Shown: positions 16,016-24,102, counted from the first letter of the stretch. The stretch: DNA of 30,736 nt from Alkalihalobacillus alcalophilus ATCC 27647 = CGMCC 1.3604 (GCF_000292245.2 NZ_ALPT02000050.1:1-30736), one strand, 5' to 3'. Notes: generated by a model not told the origin, from the sequence alone. A program made the numbers and translations.

Positions 16016-17731
16016 CTACTGCATGACCTCTTGTTCCCAAAAGCCTTGAAACCTTGCGTATGCGAGCGGTTTGCCTAGTCTTAATAAATTATCAGCAAAA
16101 TCAATAATCGTACATGTTTCAGTCCCTCCGAATTTCGGTCCACGTAATCCACGGCCAACAATTTGTTCATATAAAATGATGCTTGTAGTCGGTCGACAAA
16201 TAACAATATAATCGGTTTTTGGGGCATCAAATCCAGTCGTTAACACACCATAATTGAACAAAAATTGAATTTGTCCTTTTTTAAAAGCATCGATATAAAT
16301 TCGCCTCGTTGCTTTTAGCGTTTCCCCAGAAATAGCGGCTGAACGATAGCCCATTGCATTCATTGTCTGGGATAATTGTTCCGCATGATCGACTGTGCAC
16401 GTATAAACAAGTGTACTCGAACCATTAGGAATCTTAAACAATTGCGTTAGAATTTGTTCATTTCGTTGCACATCGTTTGCCAGTGTACTTAACAGCTCAG
16501 CACTAATTAACTCAGCATCAGCTTGGACTTTTTGCTCATCGACTTCATAAGCTCTTCCTGATTGATAAATGACATGCTTAGGTTTGGCCAAATAACCACG
16601 TTCTCGAAAATAAGTTAACGGATTTTCCCTATTGCTTCTCCCCGTCTTAGGCTGAATTAAATAAGCTTCAAATTTATTGACCAAATTCACTGTTTGCTCA
16701 TCATTCCTCCCTGGAGTGGCCGTTAATCCGCAAATTGGAAAAAGCTTTGGCCCAACTAGTTCTTCTGCCTTTTCTAATAACAAGCTGTACATCGGTGCTA
16801 CGGCATGGTGAGCTTCATCAATAATCATCGCCCCACAATGGCGAAGCATCTCTTGTAAAACAGGATCATCTGCTTTTGCCCGGTAATAAAGCTGTTGAAT
16901 ACTTGCAATAACAGCCCCACCTCGTAATTGCTCATCCCTCACTTTATTTCCTGCAAAATAACGATAAATTCGTAACGGTTCTGGGTATTCTTTTTCCTGC
17001 CACATATCGGCAATACAGTCGATTGCTTGTTCACATAACTCTTCACTTTGAGCAATCCAAATTAAATACTTTCCATCTGCAAAACCTTCACGCATCCACT
17101 CGATATAGCTTTCCACTGCAACCCTTGTCTTCCCTGTACCAGTTGGCATCGTTACGACACAACGGGTATGTTCTCCTTCCAACCTTAACACTCGTAGCAT
17201 ATCCTCTTTTATGTTTGCTTGAAAATCAACAAGTGGTGGCACCATTTTTCGTGGTTCAATCTCTAAAATGGGTTCCTTTTCAAAGCTTCTCTCTGACGCC
17301 ATTCCTGCATAAGCAAGTGGAAATCCTAACGTTCTAACGAAATCCTTTGGCCATTTCCCGCCGATCAGCCATTTTTTCTTTACTAATGGTGTGATCATAT
17401 ATTTAGACGCAGTAATCGCTTTTTTTGAATCTGGATTACGTTGATATAATTGTATTAGTTCTTTCTCGCCTAGACTTTTCAGTAAATACGTTCTTAAATC
17501 CCTTACATTAATATCACTACCGGCAAACAGCATTTCGCCTTTTTCGCGGACAACCATCTCAATTAATTTTAACTCAGTTAATTTAATGCCGCTCATTTTA
17601 AAAACCATTTGCTCGATTTGTTTTGCCCGTTCTGTTCCAATTAAACGAATAATTAATCGTGTCGGTACTTGATATTTTTTTGTTAAAAGCTCCACACATT
17701 TTTGGATGTCTCTCTCTGTCGTACTATTCAT
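16016..17731 (-). CDS. DEAD/DEAH-box helicase (SF2, ResIII-like)
   Basis: 571 aa. ATP-dependent nucleic-acid motor. An N-terminal region of about 165 residues of unknown fold precedes the helicase core. Walker A is MPTGTGKT (about 195-202), motif II DEAHH (305-309), motif III GLTATPGR, and motif VI QIVGRGLRGPKFGG, with FNYGVLTTGFDAPKTD before it. These motifs place it with the type III restriction/UvrB-like SF2 branch, but no methylase or nuclease domain or neighbour is present, so it is not evidently a restriction enzyme. The frame opens at a GTG at 17749, but TTGGAG before tandem ATGs supports 17731. Convergent with the EndoQ gene. Confidence 0.88.
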   Translation of the reverse strand: MNSTTERDIQKCVELLTKKYQVPTRLIIRLIGTERAKQIEQMVFKMSGIKLTELKLIEMVVREKGEMLFAGSDINVRDLRTYLLKSLGEKELIQLYQRNPDSKKAITASKYMITPLVKKKWLIGGKWPKDFVRTLGFPLAYAGMASERSFEKEPILEIEPRKMVPPLVDFQANIKEDMLRVLRLEGEHTRCVVTMPTGTGKTRVAVESYIEWMREGFADGKYLIWIAQSEELCEQAIDCIADMWQEKEYPEPLRIYRYFAGNKVRDEQLRGGAVIASIQQLYYRAKADDPVLQEMLRHCGAMIIDEAHHAVAPMYSLLLEKAEELVGPKLFPICGLTATPGRNDEQTVNLVNKFEAYLIQPKTGRSNRENPLTYFRERGYLAKPKHVIYQSGRAYEVDEQKVQADAELISAELLSTLANDVQRNEQILTQLFKIPNGSSTLVYTCTVDHAEQLSQTMNAMGYRSAAISGETLKATRRIYIDAFKKGQIQFLFNYGVLTTGFDAPKTDYIVICRPTTSIILYEQIVGRGLRGPKFGGTETCTIIDFADNLLRLGKPLAYARFQGFWEQEVMQ

Positions 17732-17823
17732 CATTTTCTCCAACTCCACTTACGATAAAAAATCAATATTACTAGTCTATAGCTTTAAAAGGAGTATTAG
17801 CAACTGAAATGTTTCTTTTGGCA

Positions 17824-17946
17824 TTAATTAAATAAATGATGTAAGAGACGATCCTTATCCGTAAAAAATTGGTTCATGATTTGATAATGATCGGTTTGCT
17901 CTAATCTTGGATAGATACGGAACTTATAGGCTTTATGGACTAGCAC
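17824..17946 (-). pseudogene. N-terminal remnant of an IS200/IS605 TnpB-like protein
   Basis: GTG start after GGGAGTGAAA; 40 codons, then TAA. The first 17 residues, VLVHKAYKFRIYPRLEQ, are the classic TnpB/OrfB N-terminus (KAYKFRIYPxxEQ). The remaining 23 do not continue as TnpB, and the rest of the protein (about 350 aa) and its nuclease domain are absent. This is a deletion remnant or fusion, and no tnpA, hairpin ends or right-end RNA region were found nearby. Confidence 0.6.
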
Positions 17947-17967
17947 GGCTTTCACTCCCTTACAAAA

Positions 17968-17981
17968 CGAACATTTGTTCT
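17968..17981. promoter_or_regulatory. LexA-like SOS box
   Basis: CGAACATTTGTTCT fits the Bacillus LexA (DinR) box CGAAC-N4-GTTCG, with intact GAAC/GTTC half-sites. A minus-strand TATAAT is adjacent (17983-17988) and the TnpB remnant follows 22 bp away, so the element's promoter may have been SOS-controlled. Chance occurrence is possible. Confidence 0.45.
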
Positions 17982-18168
17982 TATTATATCATTAAGAGGA
18001 GCGTTTTGGCTACCGCCAACCAACATTCATCTACGCCACACGTAACGATTGAGGCAGGAGTCTTCTGTCGGAAAGTAGATAAACAAAAGATCCTACTTTT
18101 ATCGTGCCATATTATGGCGTTCCTCTGGCTTATCCACAGGCCACCTCCTCCCATGATTCTACAGACCC

Positions 18169-18202
18169 AAAAAACCCGAAAGCCATCTCTGACTTACGGG
18201 TT
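18169..18202 (-). terminator. Terminator of the terC operon
   Basis: Minus strand AACCCG ... CGGGTT with further pairing inside, followed by TTTTGGG. Lies 28 nt after the terC stop codon. Confidence 0.7.
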
Positions 18203-18229
18203 CTCTTTCATGTTTCTTCGTATATTAAT

Positions 18230-19045
18230 TTAGAGTTCTTTTTCTTTCACTTGATTCTCTTCCTCTAAGACTTCTTCAACTTCCTCTTCGGCATTCGGAT
18301 TTTTACTAGATAGGAACCAACCACCTACAGCAATCGCTACAAGGACACCATAGAAGAATAATTTCCATCCCGTCGAGTGGGCAAAATCATGTGGAATCAC
18401 ACCTAAGTCTGCATGTGACAAGGTTAAAATGACTAATTTCACCCCAACCCAGCCGACAATCATAAACGCCGCAATTTCTAGACCTGGTCGAGCATGCAAA
18501 AGTTTCACAAACCATGTCGCGGCAAATCGCATGATCACAACTCCCATTAACCCACCTGTTAAAATAACTAAAAATTGTCCGCCATCCATTCCGCCAATAG
18601 GGGCTAATCCTGATGGTGGAAGAGCGATCGCTAAAGCAACTGCAGCCAAAATCGAATCAACTGCAAAAGCAATGTCGGCAATTTCAACCTTTAATACAGT
18701 CATCCAAAATCCAGATTTCTTTTTCGGCTTTTTTGTTTCATCTTCTGGTCGTTTCCGAAAGACCCATTTTCTTATGATATGATTTAATGCAATAAATAAT
18801 AAGTATAACCCACCAATCGCTTGGACTTGCCAAACATCAACAAGGAACGAAATCACAAATAACGAACCAAGACGGAAAACAAAAGCCCCAGCCAAACCAT
18901 AAAACAACGCTCTTTTCCGTTCCTTTTCAGGTAAATGTTTCACCATAATCGCTAAAACCAAAGCGTTATCTGCAGCCAAAATTCCTTCTAACAAAATGAG
19001 TAATAATAATACCCAACCATATTCAAATATTAATGAAAGTTCCAC
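18230..19045 (-). CDS. ykoY: TerC-family membrane metal exporter (YkoY/MeeY-like)
   Basis: 271 aa with about seven hydrophobic segments. Conserved acidic membrane motifs are present: EGILAADNALVLA (Glu20, Asp26, Asn27) and EIADIAFAVDSILAA (Glu121, Asp124, Asp130), the likely metal path. A charged loop (about 95-112) splits the two halves, and an acidic cytosolic tail ends the protein. In B. subtilis, YkoY (MeeY) and YceF (MeeF) export manganese and load it on secreted proteins. The yybP-ykoY riboswitch upstream of this operon supports Mn function here. Start is GTG, eight bases after GGAG. It is 28 bp downstream of the DUF1232 gene, so cotranscribed. Confidence 0.9.
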   Translation of the reverse strand: MELSLIFEYGWVLLLLILLEGILAADNALVLAIMVKHLPEKERKRALFYGLAGAFVFRLGSLFVISFLVDVWQVQAIGGLYLLFIALNHIIRKWVFRKRPEDETKKPKKKSGFWMTVLKVEIADIAFAVDSILAAVALAIALPPSGLAPIGGMDGGQFLVILTGGLMGVVIMRFAATWFVKLLHARPGLEIAAFMIVGWVGVKLVILTLSHADLGVIPHDFAHSTGWKLFFYGVLVAIAVGGWFLSSKNPNAEEEVEEVLEEENQVKEKEL

Positions 19046-19073
19046 TAATTAAACTCCTCTCAAGTTACACACC

Positions 19074-19343
19074 TTAAGCTTTTATCTTTTTATCATGTGC
19101 TTTCGTGATTCTAATCATTCTATCGAGTAAAAAGCCAATTACTAACACATCATCAACCAGGCCAAGGCCAATAATAAAATCAGGGATTAAATCATATGGC
19201 AAGAATAAATAACCAAATAGGGCCCCCGTGTATAAAAGCTTTGTTGATAATTTGATTTCTTTTATTCGATAAAAACGAAAAATCTGCGGAATGGATCGCC
19301 AAAACGTTAATAAAAATGCCGTCCTTCGAAAAAACTGTCTCAT
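19074..19343 (-). CDS. DUF1232 (YkvA-family) small membrane protein
   Basis: 89 aa. Carries the DUF1232 core YLFLPYDLIPDFIIGLGLVDD, followed by a hydrophobic stretch, with a basic N-terminus (MRQFFRR). Function of the family is unknown. It is the first gene after the manganese riboswitch and precedes terC by 28 bp, so it is expected to be Mn-induced with it; this links it to metal or envelope homeostasis by context only. ATG nine bases after AAAGGA. Confidence 0.85.
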   Translation of the reverse strand: MRQFFRRTAFLLTFWRSIPQIFRFYRIKEIKLSTKLLYTGALFGYLFLPYDLIPDFIIGLGLVDDVLVIGFLLDRMIRITKAHDKKIKA

Positions 19344-19396
19344 CTATTACCATCCTTTATTCGTTTTTTAATAACCCCTCCCTTGACAACTAAAAA

Positions 19397-19420
19397 AACC
19401 TTCACCACGTGGCGAAGGTT
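19397..19420 (-). terminator. Second terminator hairpin in the riboswitch leader
   Basis: AACCTTCGCCACGTGGTGAAGGTT is a near-perfect hairpin on the minus strand, followed by TTTTTAG. It lies between the riboswitch terminator and the DUF1232 start. A-runs on the other side mean it could also stop plus-strand transcripts. Confidence 0.7.
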
Positions 19421-19434
19421 TAAAAAAACAATAG

Positions 19435-19468
19435 AAAAAGACCTTTACCACAAACGAGTAAAGGTCTT
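19435..19468 (-). terminator. Expression-platform terminator of the Mn riboswitch
   Basis: Minus strand AAGACCTTTAC ... GTAAAGGTCTT followed by TTT. The 5' arm is also the 3' strand of aptamer helix P1 (CCTTTA pairing with TAAAGG), so ligand-stabilised P1 and the terminator are mutually exclusive: Mn would turn the operon on. Confidence 0.85.
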
Positions 19469-19558
19469 GCTAACAACATCACAAACTGTCGCCAACAAAG
19501 CCGAGAGCATCTGCTCCGTAATGACGACTTTGCTGTTAAAGCTACTCCCCTTTAGGAA
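19456..19558 (-). ncRNA. yybP-ykoY manganese riboswitch
   Basis: The minus strand carries the conserved aptamer landmarks: TAAAGGGGAGTAGC at the 5' side, AGTCGTCATTACGGAGC with ATGCTCTCGGC (the Mn-binding loop region), GTTGGCGACA closing the second arm, and GCAAGACCTTTAC at the 3' end pairing back to AAAGG. Established Mn2+ sensor. It overlaps an intrinsic terminator and precedes DUF1232-terC. Confidence 0.92.
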
Positions 19559-19583
19559 GTTTATTCAGCTAATTAATATTATT

Positions 19584-19612
19584 ACTGTAATCCCAATCAC
19601 CTAACTTGTCAA
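19584..19612 (-). promoter_or_regulatory. Sigma-A promoter of the riboswitch-terC transcript
   Basis: Perfect TTGACA, 17-bp spacer, TACAGT, about 25 bp upstream of the riboswitch aptamer on the minus strand. Confidence 0.7.
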
Positions 19613-19670
19613 TTCATTTTTATAGAAATTAAAATAAAAACTAGGCAAACACCTATTGCATTAGGCTAAT

Positions 19671-20192
19671 TTATTTCGAGATTTTTTCTAACTTTTGCAA
19701 AGTAAGCAAAATATGATCAACTAATTCAGGAATATCATTCATTTGTTCCTCACTAACTAATCGATTAAAAATCAATTCAACTCTGTTATGAATAGCACTT
19801 GTTTGATTTTTATATAAATAAGATAGCCGTTGATTGAATTCAATGCTATGCTCCCATATTTTTTTTATCTCCTTTTCAATAAGGGGACATTGTAATTCAA
19901 CATCATCCATTTCAAGATAAAAATAAAGGATTAATTGGCAACTAGGATTTGATCCTTTTTGCTCAAGGATTTCCATCGCTAATTGATTCAAATCCGTTTT
20001 GAGAATTAATTCGGCCGTGACCTCCTTTTCCTCTGTTAATTGAAAAGATAGCGAAAACTCTCTCGACATGGTTGCCATTTCCAATACATCGCGGCGATTA
20101 ATGATGTTTATCTCTCCATCTAAATTATCTAAATCATATAAGTAATTCTCAAATCCGATTTTTAAATTATCAAAAACGGTTGGATCAAACAT
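19671..20192 (-). CDS. Hypothetical cytosolic protein
   Basis: 173 aa, acidic, no signal or membrane segment. Begins MFDPTVFDNLKIGFENYLYD and has alternating hydrophobic strands (FSLSFQLTEEKEVTAELIL, CQLILYFYLEMDD), then a helical C-terminal half (about 110-173) with coiled-coil character. I do not recognise the family. It starts 9 bp after the stop of the FAD oxidoreductase gene, with its ribosome site (AGGTGAGAG) abutting that gene's end, so the two are translationally close and cotranscribed. Confidence 0.7.
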   Translation of the reverse strand: MFDPTVFDNLKIGFENYLYDLDNLDGEINIINRRDVLEMATMSREFSLSFQLTEEKEVTAELILKTDLNQLAMEILEQKGSNPSCQLILYFYLEMDDVELQCPLIEKEIKKIWEHSIEFNQRLSYLYKNQTSAIHNRVELIFNRLVSEEQMNDIPELVDHILLTLQKLEKISK

Positions 20193-20200
20193 ACTCTCAC

Positions 20201-21322
20201 CTACTCTTGAATCGCTGTCTCAAGCTTGTAATTTTCTAAGTCAATTTCCAACGGTTCGTTTAAAGCTAATTTCGCTAATTCCTTGCCAAGATAAGGACCA
20301 ACCGTCAAACCACTTGAACCGAGTCCATTGGCGACTAACACATTCATGAATTTGGACAATCGACCGATGACAGGTAAAGAATGGGGAACAACAGGTCGAA
20401 AACCAACCTTTGTTTCCACCACCGTTGTTTCCTGTAAGTTTGGTGCATGTTCAAATGCTTTAGTCAAAATTTCATGAATGGCACCTGCTGTCGGTCTCGT
20501 ATCAAAACCTGTATCATCCTCATGCGTTGTCCCCACAACTAACCTTCCTTTTTCAAAAGCTAATAAATACAATGTCCCTGGTGCCATTACAACAGGCCAT
20601 CTATCGGAGTTTTGATTTTGGTAAGCTAATTCTAAAATTTGAGCTTTTTGTGGTTTGACTTGAAAATGAACACCAAGTGGCAATAAAACCTCTTGGCCCC
20701 AAGCACCCGTTGTTACGATTATTTCATCTGCTTTTATCACTTTATCGTTTATACAGACACCAGCAACTTGTCCACCTTCCATAAACAATTTTGCGTCGCC
20801 TTCTATCATGTTTGCCCCCATTTTGAGTGCCACACGGATCAATGCTAAACAAATTTTATATCCATCAACTCGTGCTCCACCTGTTGCAAAAGCAGCAAAT
20901 AATGGTTCTGTTAAAAGTGGAAACCGTTTTACTATTTGATCTTGGTCGAACTTTTTTAATTCGCCCATTTCGGGAGCATTCACTTTCCGCTCCTTTGCAA
21001 TCGATAATAATTTATCGATTCTTTTTTCTTCAGGATGAATATTTAATACTCCTACTTGTTGATAGCCTGTGTCTGTTTCACCTAGTTTTTCTAATTGTTT
21101 GATTAATTTTGGATAATAGGCGGCACCATTTTTAGCAAGCTGATACCACGCTTTATTTCGCCGTTGCGAAAGCCAAGGGCTAACAATTCCAGCTGCGACA
21201 TTCGTTGCTTTTCCTTGATCATTTCGATCAATGATCGTCACTTTCTCCCCTTTTCTCGCTAAATGATAAGCCGTCGAAGCCCCCAAAATACCTGCCCCAA
21301 TAATGACATAATGCTTCTTCAT
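20201..21322 (-). CDS. FAD-dependent oxidoreductase, DAO family (YurR-like)
   Basis: 373 aa. The N-terminal Rossmann dinucleotide motif YVIIGAGILGASTAYHLA (5-22) binds FAD; ITTGAWG-type EIIVTTGAWG (about 200-209) and the C-terminal HSLPVIGRL and NVLVANGLGSSGLTVGP stretches complete the D-amino-acid-oxidase fold. The family oxidises amines or amino acids such as glycine, sarcosine or D-amino acids; the substrate is not determinable. No thiamine or glycine-cleavage genes are adjacent, so ThiO is not supported. A TATAAT at -10 lies upstream, divergent from clpE. ATG after GAAAGGTGTGTAGGAA. Confidence 0.88.
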   Translation of the reverse strand: MKKHYVIIGAGILGASTAYHLARKGEKVTIIDRNDQGKATNVAAGIVSPWLSQRRNKAWYQLAKNGAAYYPKLIKQLEKLGETDTGYQQVGVLNIHPEEKRIDKLLSIAKERKVNAPEMGELKKFDQDQIVKRFPLLTEPLFAAFATGGARVDGYKICLALIRVALKMGANMIEGDAKLFMEGGQVAGVCINDKVIKADEIIVTTGAWGQEVLLPLGVHFQVKPQKAQILELAYQNQNSDRWPVVMAPGTLYLLAFEKGRLVVGTTHEDDTGFDTRPTAGAIHEILTKAFEHAPNLQETTVVETKVGFRPVVPHSLPVIGRLSKFMNVLVANGLGSSGLTVGPYLGKELAKLALNEPLEIDLENYKLETAIQE

Positions 21323-21378
21323 TTCCTACACACCTTTCTCTTCATTATTATTATAGAGCTGAAGCGTTTATAAACAAA

Positions 21379-21491
21379 GGTCAAACAAGGAATTGATTAA
21401 CATTAGTCAAAAATTTAAGCAAAACACTTGAAAGTCAGAAAAGGTCAAAGTATAATAAATTCAACAAAGGTCAAAGATAGTCAAAGTCAAA
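21379..21491 (+). promoter_or_regulatory. Array of CtsR heptads controlling clpE
   Basis: Six (A/G)GTCAAA heptads on the plus strand at 21379, 21405, 21443, 21469, 21479 and 21485. The pair at 21469-21485 (GGTCAAA-gat-AGTCAAA) is a perfect CtsR operator just downstream of the -10; the one at 21443 lies between -35 and -10. CtsR represses class III heat-shock genes in Bacillota. Confidence 0.88.
21428..21456 (+). promoter_or_regulatory. Sigma-A promoter of clpE
   Basis: TTGAAA, 17-bp spacer, perfect TATAAT, overlapped and flanked by CtsR heptads. Confidence 0.85.
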
Positions 21492-21536
21492 CCTAATTTA
21501 CTGACCTTATCTTTTCTAAAAATAGAGGAGGAATTT

Positions 21537-23696
21537 ATGATGATTTGTCAAAATTGCCAGCAACATGAAGCAACTATCAATATTCGTTTACAATATAATC
21601 AAGAGCAACATTCCATGCAGCTCTGTCAAAAATGTTATCAAGAAATACAAGCAGGAAATAAAATTCCAGCAGGGTTTGGTGGAGGGTTCCCTAACTCTAT
21701 GGGAATAGATGATTTTCTCGAATCCTTTATAAATGGTGCCAAGCAGCCATTTCAACCTGGACAAACTACACAGACTAAAACAGCACATCGCGGAACTGGT
21801 GGCGGTGGATTTCTAGATCAATATGGTCAAAACTTAACAAATGCTGCCAAAGCAGGGTTAATTGATCCGGTTATTGGACGTGATGAAGAAGTCGAACGAG
21901 TGACGGAAATTTTAAACCGACGGAATAAAAACAATCCTGTCTTAATTGGAGAACCAGGTGTCGGAAAAACAGCGATTATCGAAGGGCTTGCCCTAAAAAT
22001 TATTGAAGGGGATGTACCTGAAAAGCTCAAAAATAAAGAAGTCATTTTACTTGATGTCGCTTCACTTGTCTCTAACACGGGCATTCGTGGTCAATTTGAA
22101 GAACGAATGAAGCAATTGATTTCCGAATTACAACAAAAGAAAAATGTGATTCTTTTTATCGATGAGCTTCATTTAATTGTCGGAGCAGGGTCTGCGGAAG
22201 GCTCAATGGATGCAGGGAATATTTTAAAACCAGCCCTCGCTCGTGGCGAACTACAACTTGTTGGGGCTACGACTTTAAAAGAATATCGCGACATTGAAAA
22301 AGATGCCGCATTAGAACGTCGATTCCAGCCAGTAACGGTAAATGAACCAACAGTAGCACAAGCAACCGAGATCCTAAAAGGCATTCGTTCCAAATATGAA
22401 GACTATCATCAAGTGGCTTATAGTGATGAAGCTCTTGCCGCTTGTGTAAACTTATCTGCTCGTTACATTCAAGATCGCTTTTTACCAGACAAAGCCATTG
22501 ACCTTTTAGATGAAGCAGGCTCAAAACAAAACCTAAAAGCTGGAATGACAAGCCAAGACGACATTAACAAACGGCTAAAAGAAGTAGCTACTAAAAAAGA
22601 GCAGGCTCTTCAACAAGAAGATTACGAAACAGCCGCCAAATTACGCGATGAAGAAGCTTCCCTAGAAAAAAAATTAGAGTCTAATCACAAACAAAACCGT
22701 CCAACAGTTGACGTTCGCGATATCGAGCTTATTATTGAGAAGAAAACGGGGATTCCCGTTGGAAAGATCCAAAAGAATGAAACAACCAAAATGAAAAACT
22801 TAGCTCCTCGTTTAGCAGAGAAAGTCATTGGGCAGGTGGAAGCGGTAGAAAAAGTCGCCAAAGCAATCCGTCGTTCCCGAGCAGGCTTAAAAGCCAAACA
22901 CCGTCCAATTGGTTCCTTCCTGTTTGTCGGTCCAACTGGTGTAGGGAAAACCGAATTAACCAAAACTCTCGCCGAAGAATTATTCGGGTCAAAAGATGCG
23001 ATGATTCGCCTGGATATGAGTGAGTATATGGAGAAGCATTCCGTTTCCAAATTAATCGGTTCACCTCCTGGTTATGTCGGTCATGAAGAAGCAGGACAAT
23101 TAACGGAAAAAGTTCGTCGTAAGCCCTATTCGATTATTTTATTAGACGAAATCGAGAAGGCTCATCCAGATGTCCAGCATATGTTCTTACAGATTTTAGA
23201 GGATGGTCATTTAACCGATAGCCAAGGCCGCAAAGTAAGTTTTAAAGATACTGTAATCATTATGACAAGTAATGCTGGAGTTGCTACGAAAAAGATCGAG
23301 GTAGGGTTTGAAAAATCGAACGAAGCAATGAAGGAAGCTTCTGTTCTTGACTCACTTTCAAGCTTCTTTAAACCAGAATTCCTTAACCGTTTTGACAACA
23401 TTATCGAATTCAAGCATTTACAAAAAGACAACTTAATTCAAATTGTCGAGTTAATGTTAGAGGAACTAAAGGGAACAGTGGCTGAACAAGGAATCACAAT
23501 CGAAGTAAGTGCCGCAGCCAAGGCGAAACTAGCCGAGCTTGGTTATCACAAAGCATTCGGTGCTAGACCATTAAGAAGAACGATTCAGGAGCAATTAGAA
23601 GATCGAATCACCGATCTTATTTTAGATGAAGAAGACGTGAAACAGATTACAGTCGATGTTTCAGATGGCAATATTATTATTACGAATCAAGCTTAA
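21537..23696 (+). CDS. clpE: ATP-dependent Clp protease ATP-binding subunit ClpE
   Basis: 719-aa HSP100 unfoldase that feeds ClpP with heat-damaged proteins. The ClpE-specific N-terminal zinc finger is present (Cys4, Cys7, Cys30, Cys33). D1 AAA domain: Walker A GEPGVGKT (138-145), Walker B ILFIDE (205-210). The UVR-like coiled segment QEDYETAAKLRDEEASLEKK lies between domains (about 346-381). D2: Walker A GPTGVGKT (465-472), Walker B ILLDEIE (about 534-540). A V-G-F tripeptide (589-591) is the ClpP-docking loop. Start is ATG ATG after GAGGAGG; either could be used. Monocistronic and under CtsR control. Confidence 0.97.
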   Translation: MMICQNCQQHEATINIRLQYNQEQHSMQLCQKCYQEIQAGNKIPAGFGGGFPNSMGIDDFLESFINGAKQPFQPGQTTQTKTAHRGTGGGGFLDQYGQNLTNAAKAGLIDPVIGRDEEVERVTEILNRRNKNNPVLIGEPGVGKTAIIEGLALKIIEGDVPEKLKNKEVILLDVASLVSNTGIRGQFEERMKQLISELQQKKNVILFIDELHLIVGAGSAEGSMDAGNILKPALARGELQLVGATTLKEYRDIEKDAALERRFQPVTVNEPTVAQATEILKGIRSKYEDYHQVAYSDEALAACVNLSARYIQDRFLPDKAIDLLDEAGSKQNLKAGMTSQDDINKRLKEVATKKEQALQQEDYETAAKLRDEEASLEKKLESNHKQNRPTVDVRDIELIIEKKTGIPVGKIQKNETTKMKNLAPRLAEKVIGQVEAVEKVAKAIRRSRAGLKAKHRPIGSFLFVGPTGVGKTELTKTLAEELFGSKDAMIRLDMSEYMEKHSVSKLIGSPPGYVGHEEAGQLTEKVRRKPYSIILLDEIEKAHPDVQHMFLQILEDGHLTDSQGRKVSFKDTVIIMTSNAGVATKKIEVGFEKSNEAMKEASVLDSLSSFFKPEFLNRFDNIIEFKHLQKDNLIQIVELMLEELKGTVAEQGITIEVSAAAKAKLAELGYHKAFGARPLRRTIQEQLEDRITDLILDEEDVKQITVDVSDGNIIITNQA

Positions 23697-23717
23697 TTGA
23701 AGGAAAAGATCTATATA

Positions 23718-23736
23718 AAAGAGGCTGAGACAAAAC
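23718..23736 (+). repeat. Post-stop motif AAAGAGGCTGAGACAAAAC
   Basis: Twenty-one nt after the clpE stop codon. 16 of 19 bases match the minus-strand copy at 24094-24112. Related copies follow azoR (2704-2720) and the GH18 gene (10167-10188 and 10222-10239), and the ppc copy is inside the 36-bp element. Confidence 0.6.
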
Positions 23737-23751
23737 CCACCTCTGATATGA

Positions 23752-23793
23752 AAAGCCGGTGACATTTTACTCGTTTAAAATGTCACCGGCTTT
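23752..23793. terminator. Strong terminator of clpE
   Basis: 18-bp perfect stem (AAAGCCGGTGACATTTTA and its complement) with a 6-nt loop. Tails are short (TTTCATT), but the stem is very stable and symmetrical, so it may act in both directions. Confidence 0.75.
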
Positions 23794-23804
23794 CATTATA
23801 TTTA

Positions 23805-24010
23805 TTGGATCCGAAGTAACTGGCGATGGATAGCGTTCTTCTCACCGTTCCCGAAAATCATGCTCCGCGTCAATCGCAAGGCACTGAACTAACCGGCTAG
23901 GCCGGTGGATTTCAGCCCTGCCACTACTTCCCACGGGAGTCTCCGCATGTTTTCGTCCACTAAGACACAGGATGATCTTCGTTTTCACTCTTGTAGGTCA
24001 AAGTGTGAAG
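23805..24010. repeat. GC-rich intergenic repeat-like block
   Basis: No ORF with a ribosome site. The minus strand contains GTGGACGAAAACATGCGGAG followed by ACTCCCGTGGGA, a sequence type I recognise as dispersed in many bacilli, and a hairpin ACCGGC-cta-GCCGGT (about 23898-23912). Base composition differs from both flanking genes. Confidence 0.45.
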
Positions 24011-24066
24011 TGACAAAATTTAAAATCAAGAAATATAGAACCAAAAACAACTAAAATATGTTCTGT

Positions 24067-24102
24067 GGACTCGTTTTCTACTTTCTATAACTAGTTATGT
24101 CC
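24067..24102 (-). repeat. 36-bp dispersed element, copy 2
   Basis: 33 of 36 bases equal copy 1 at 5040-5075, including the palindrome ATAACTAGTTAT. Joined on its 5' side (minus strand) to AAAGAGGTTGGGACATAAC at 24094-24112, downstream of the Nudix gene. Confidence 0.7.

Noticed and set aside
16016..17731. Type III or type I restriction system
   Set aside because: The helicase resembles ResIII, but no methyltransferase, specificity subunit or nuclease domain lies nearby.
17907..18233. Plus-strand ORF of 108 codons over the TnpB-stub region
   Set aside because: No ribosome site at its start, a composition unlike real proteins, and it runs through the terC terminator and into the TnpB stub on the other strand.
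20201..21322. Glycine oxidase ThiO
   Set aside because: No thiamine genes adjacent; the sequence fits the wider DAO family equally well.
22267..23064. Several minus-strand ORFs inside clpE
   Set aside because: They are out-of-frame shadows of a highly conserved plus-strand gene, with no ribosome sites.
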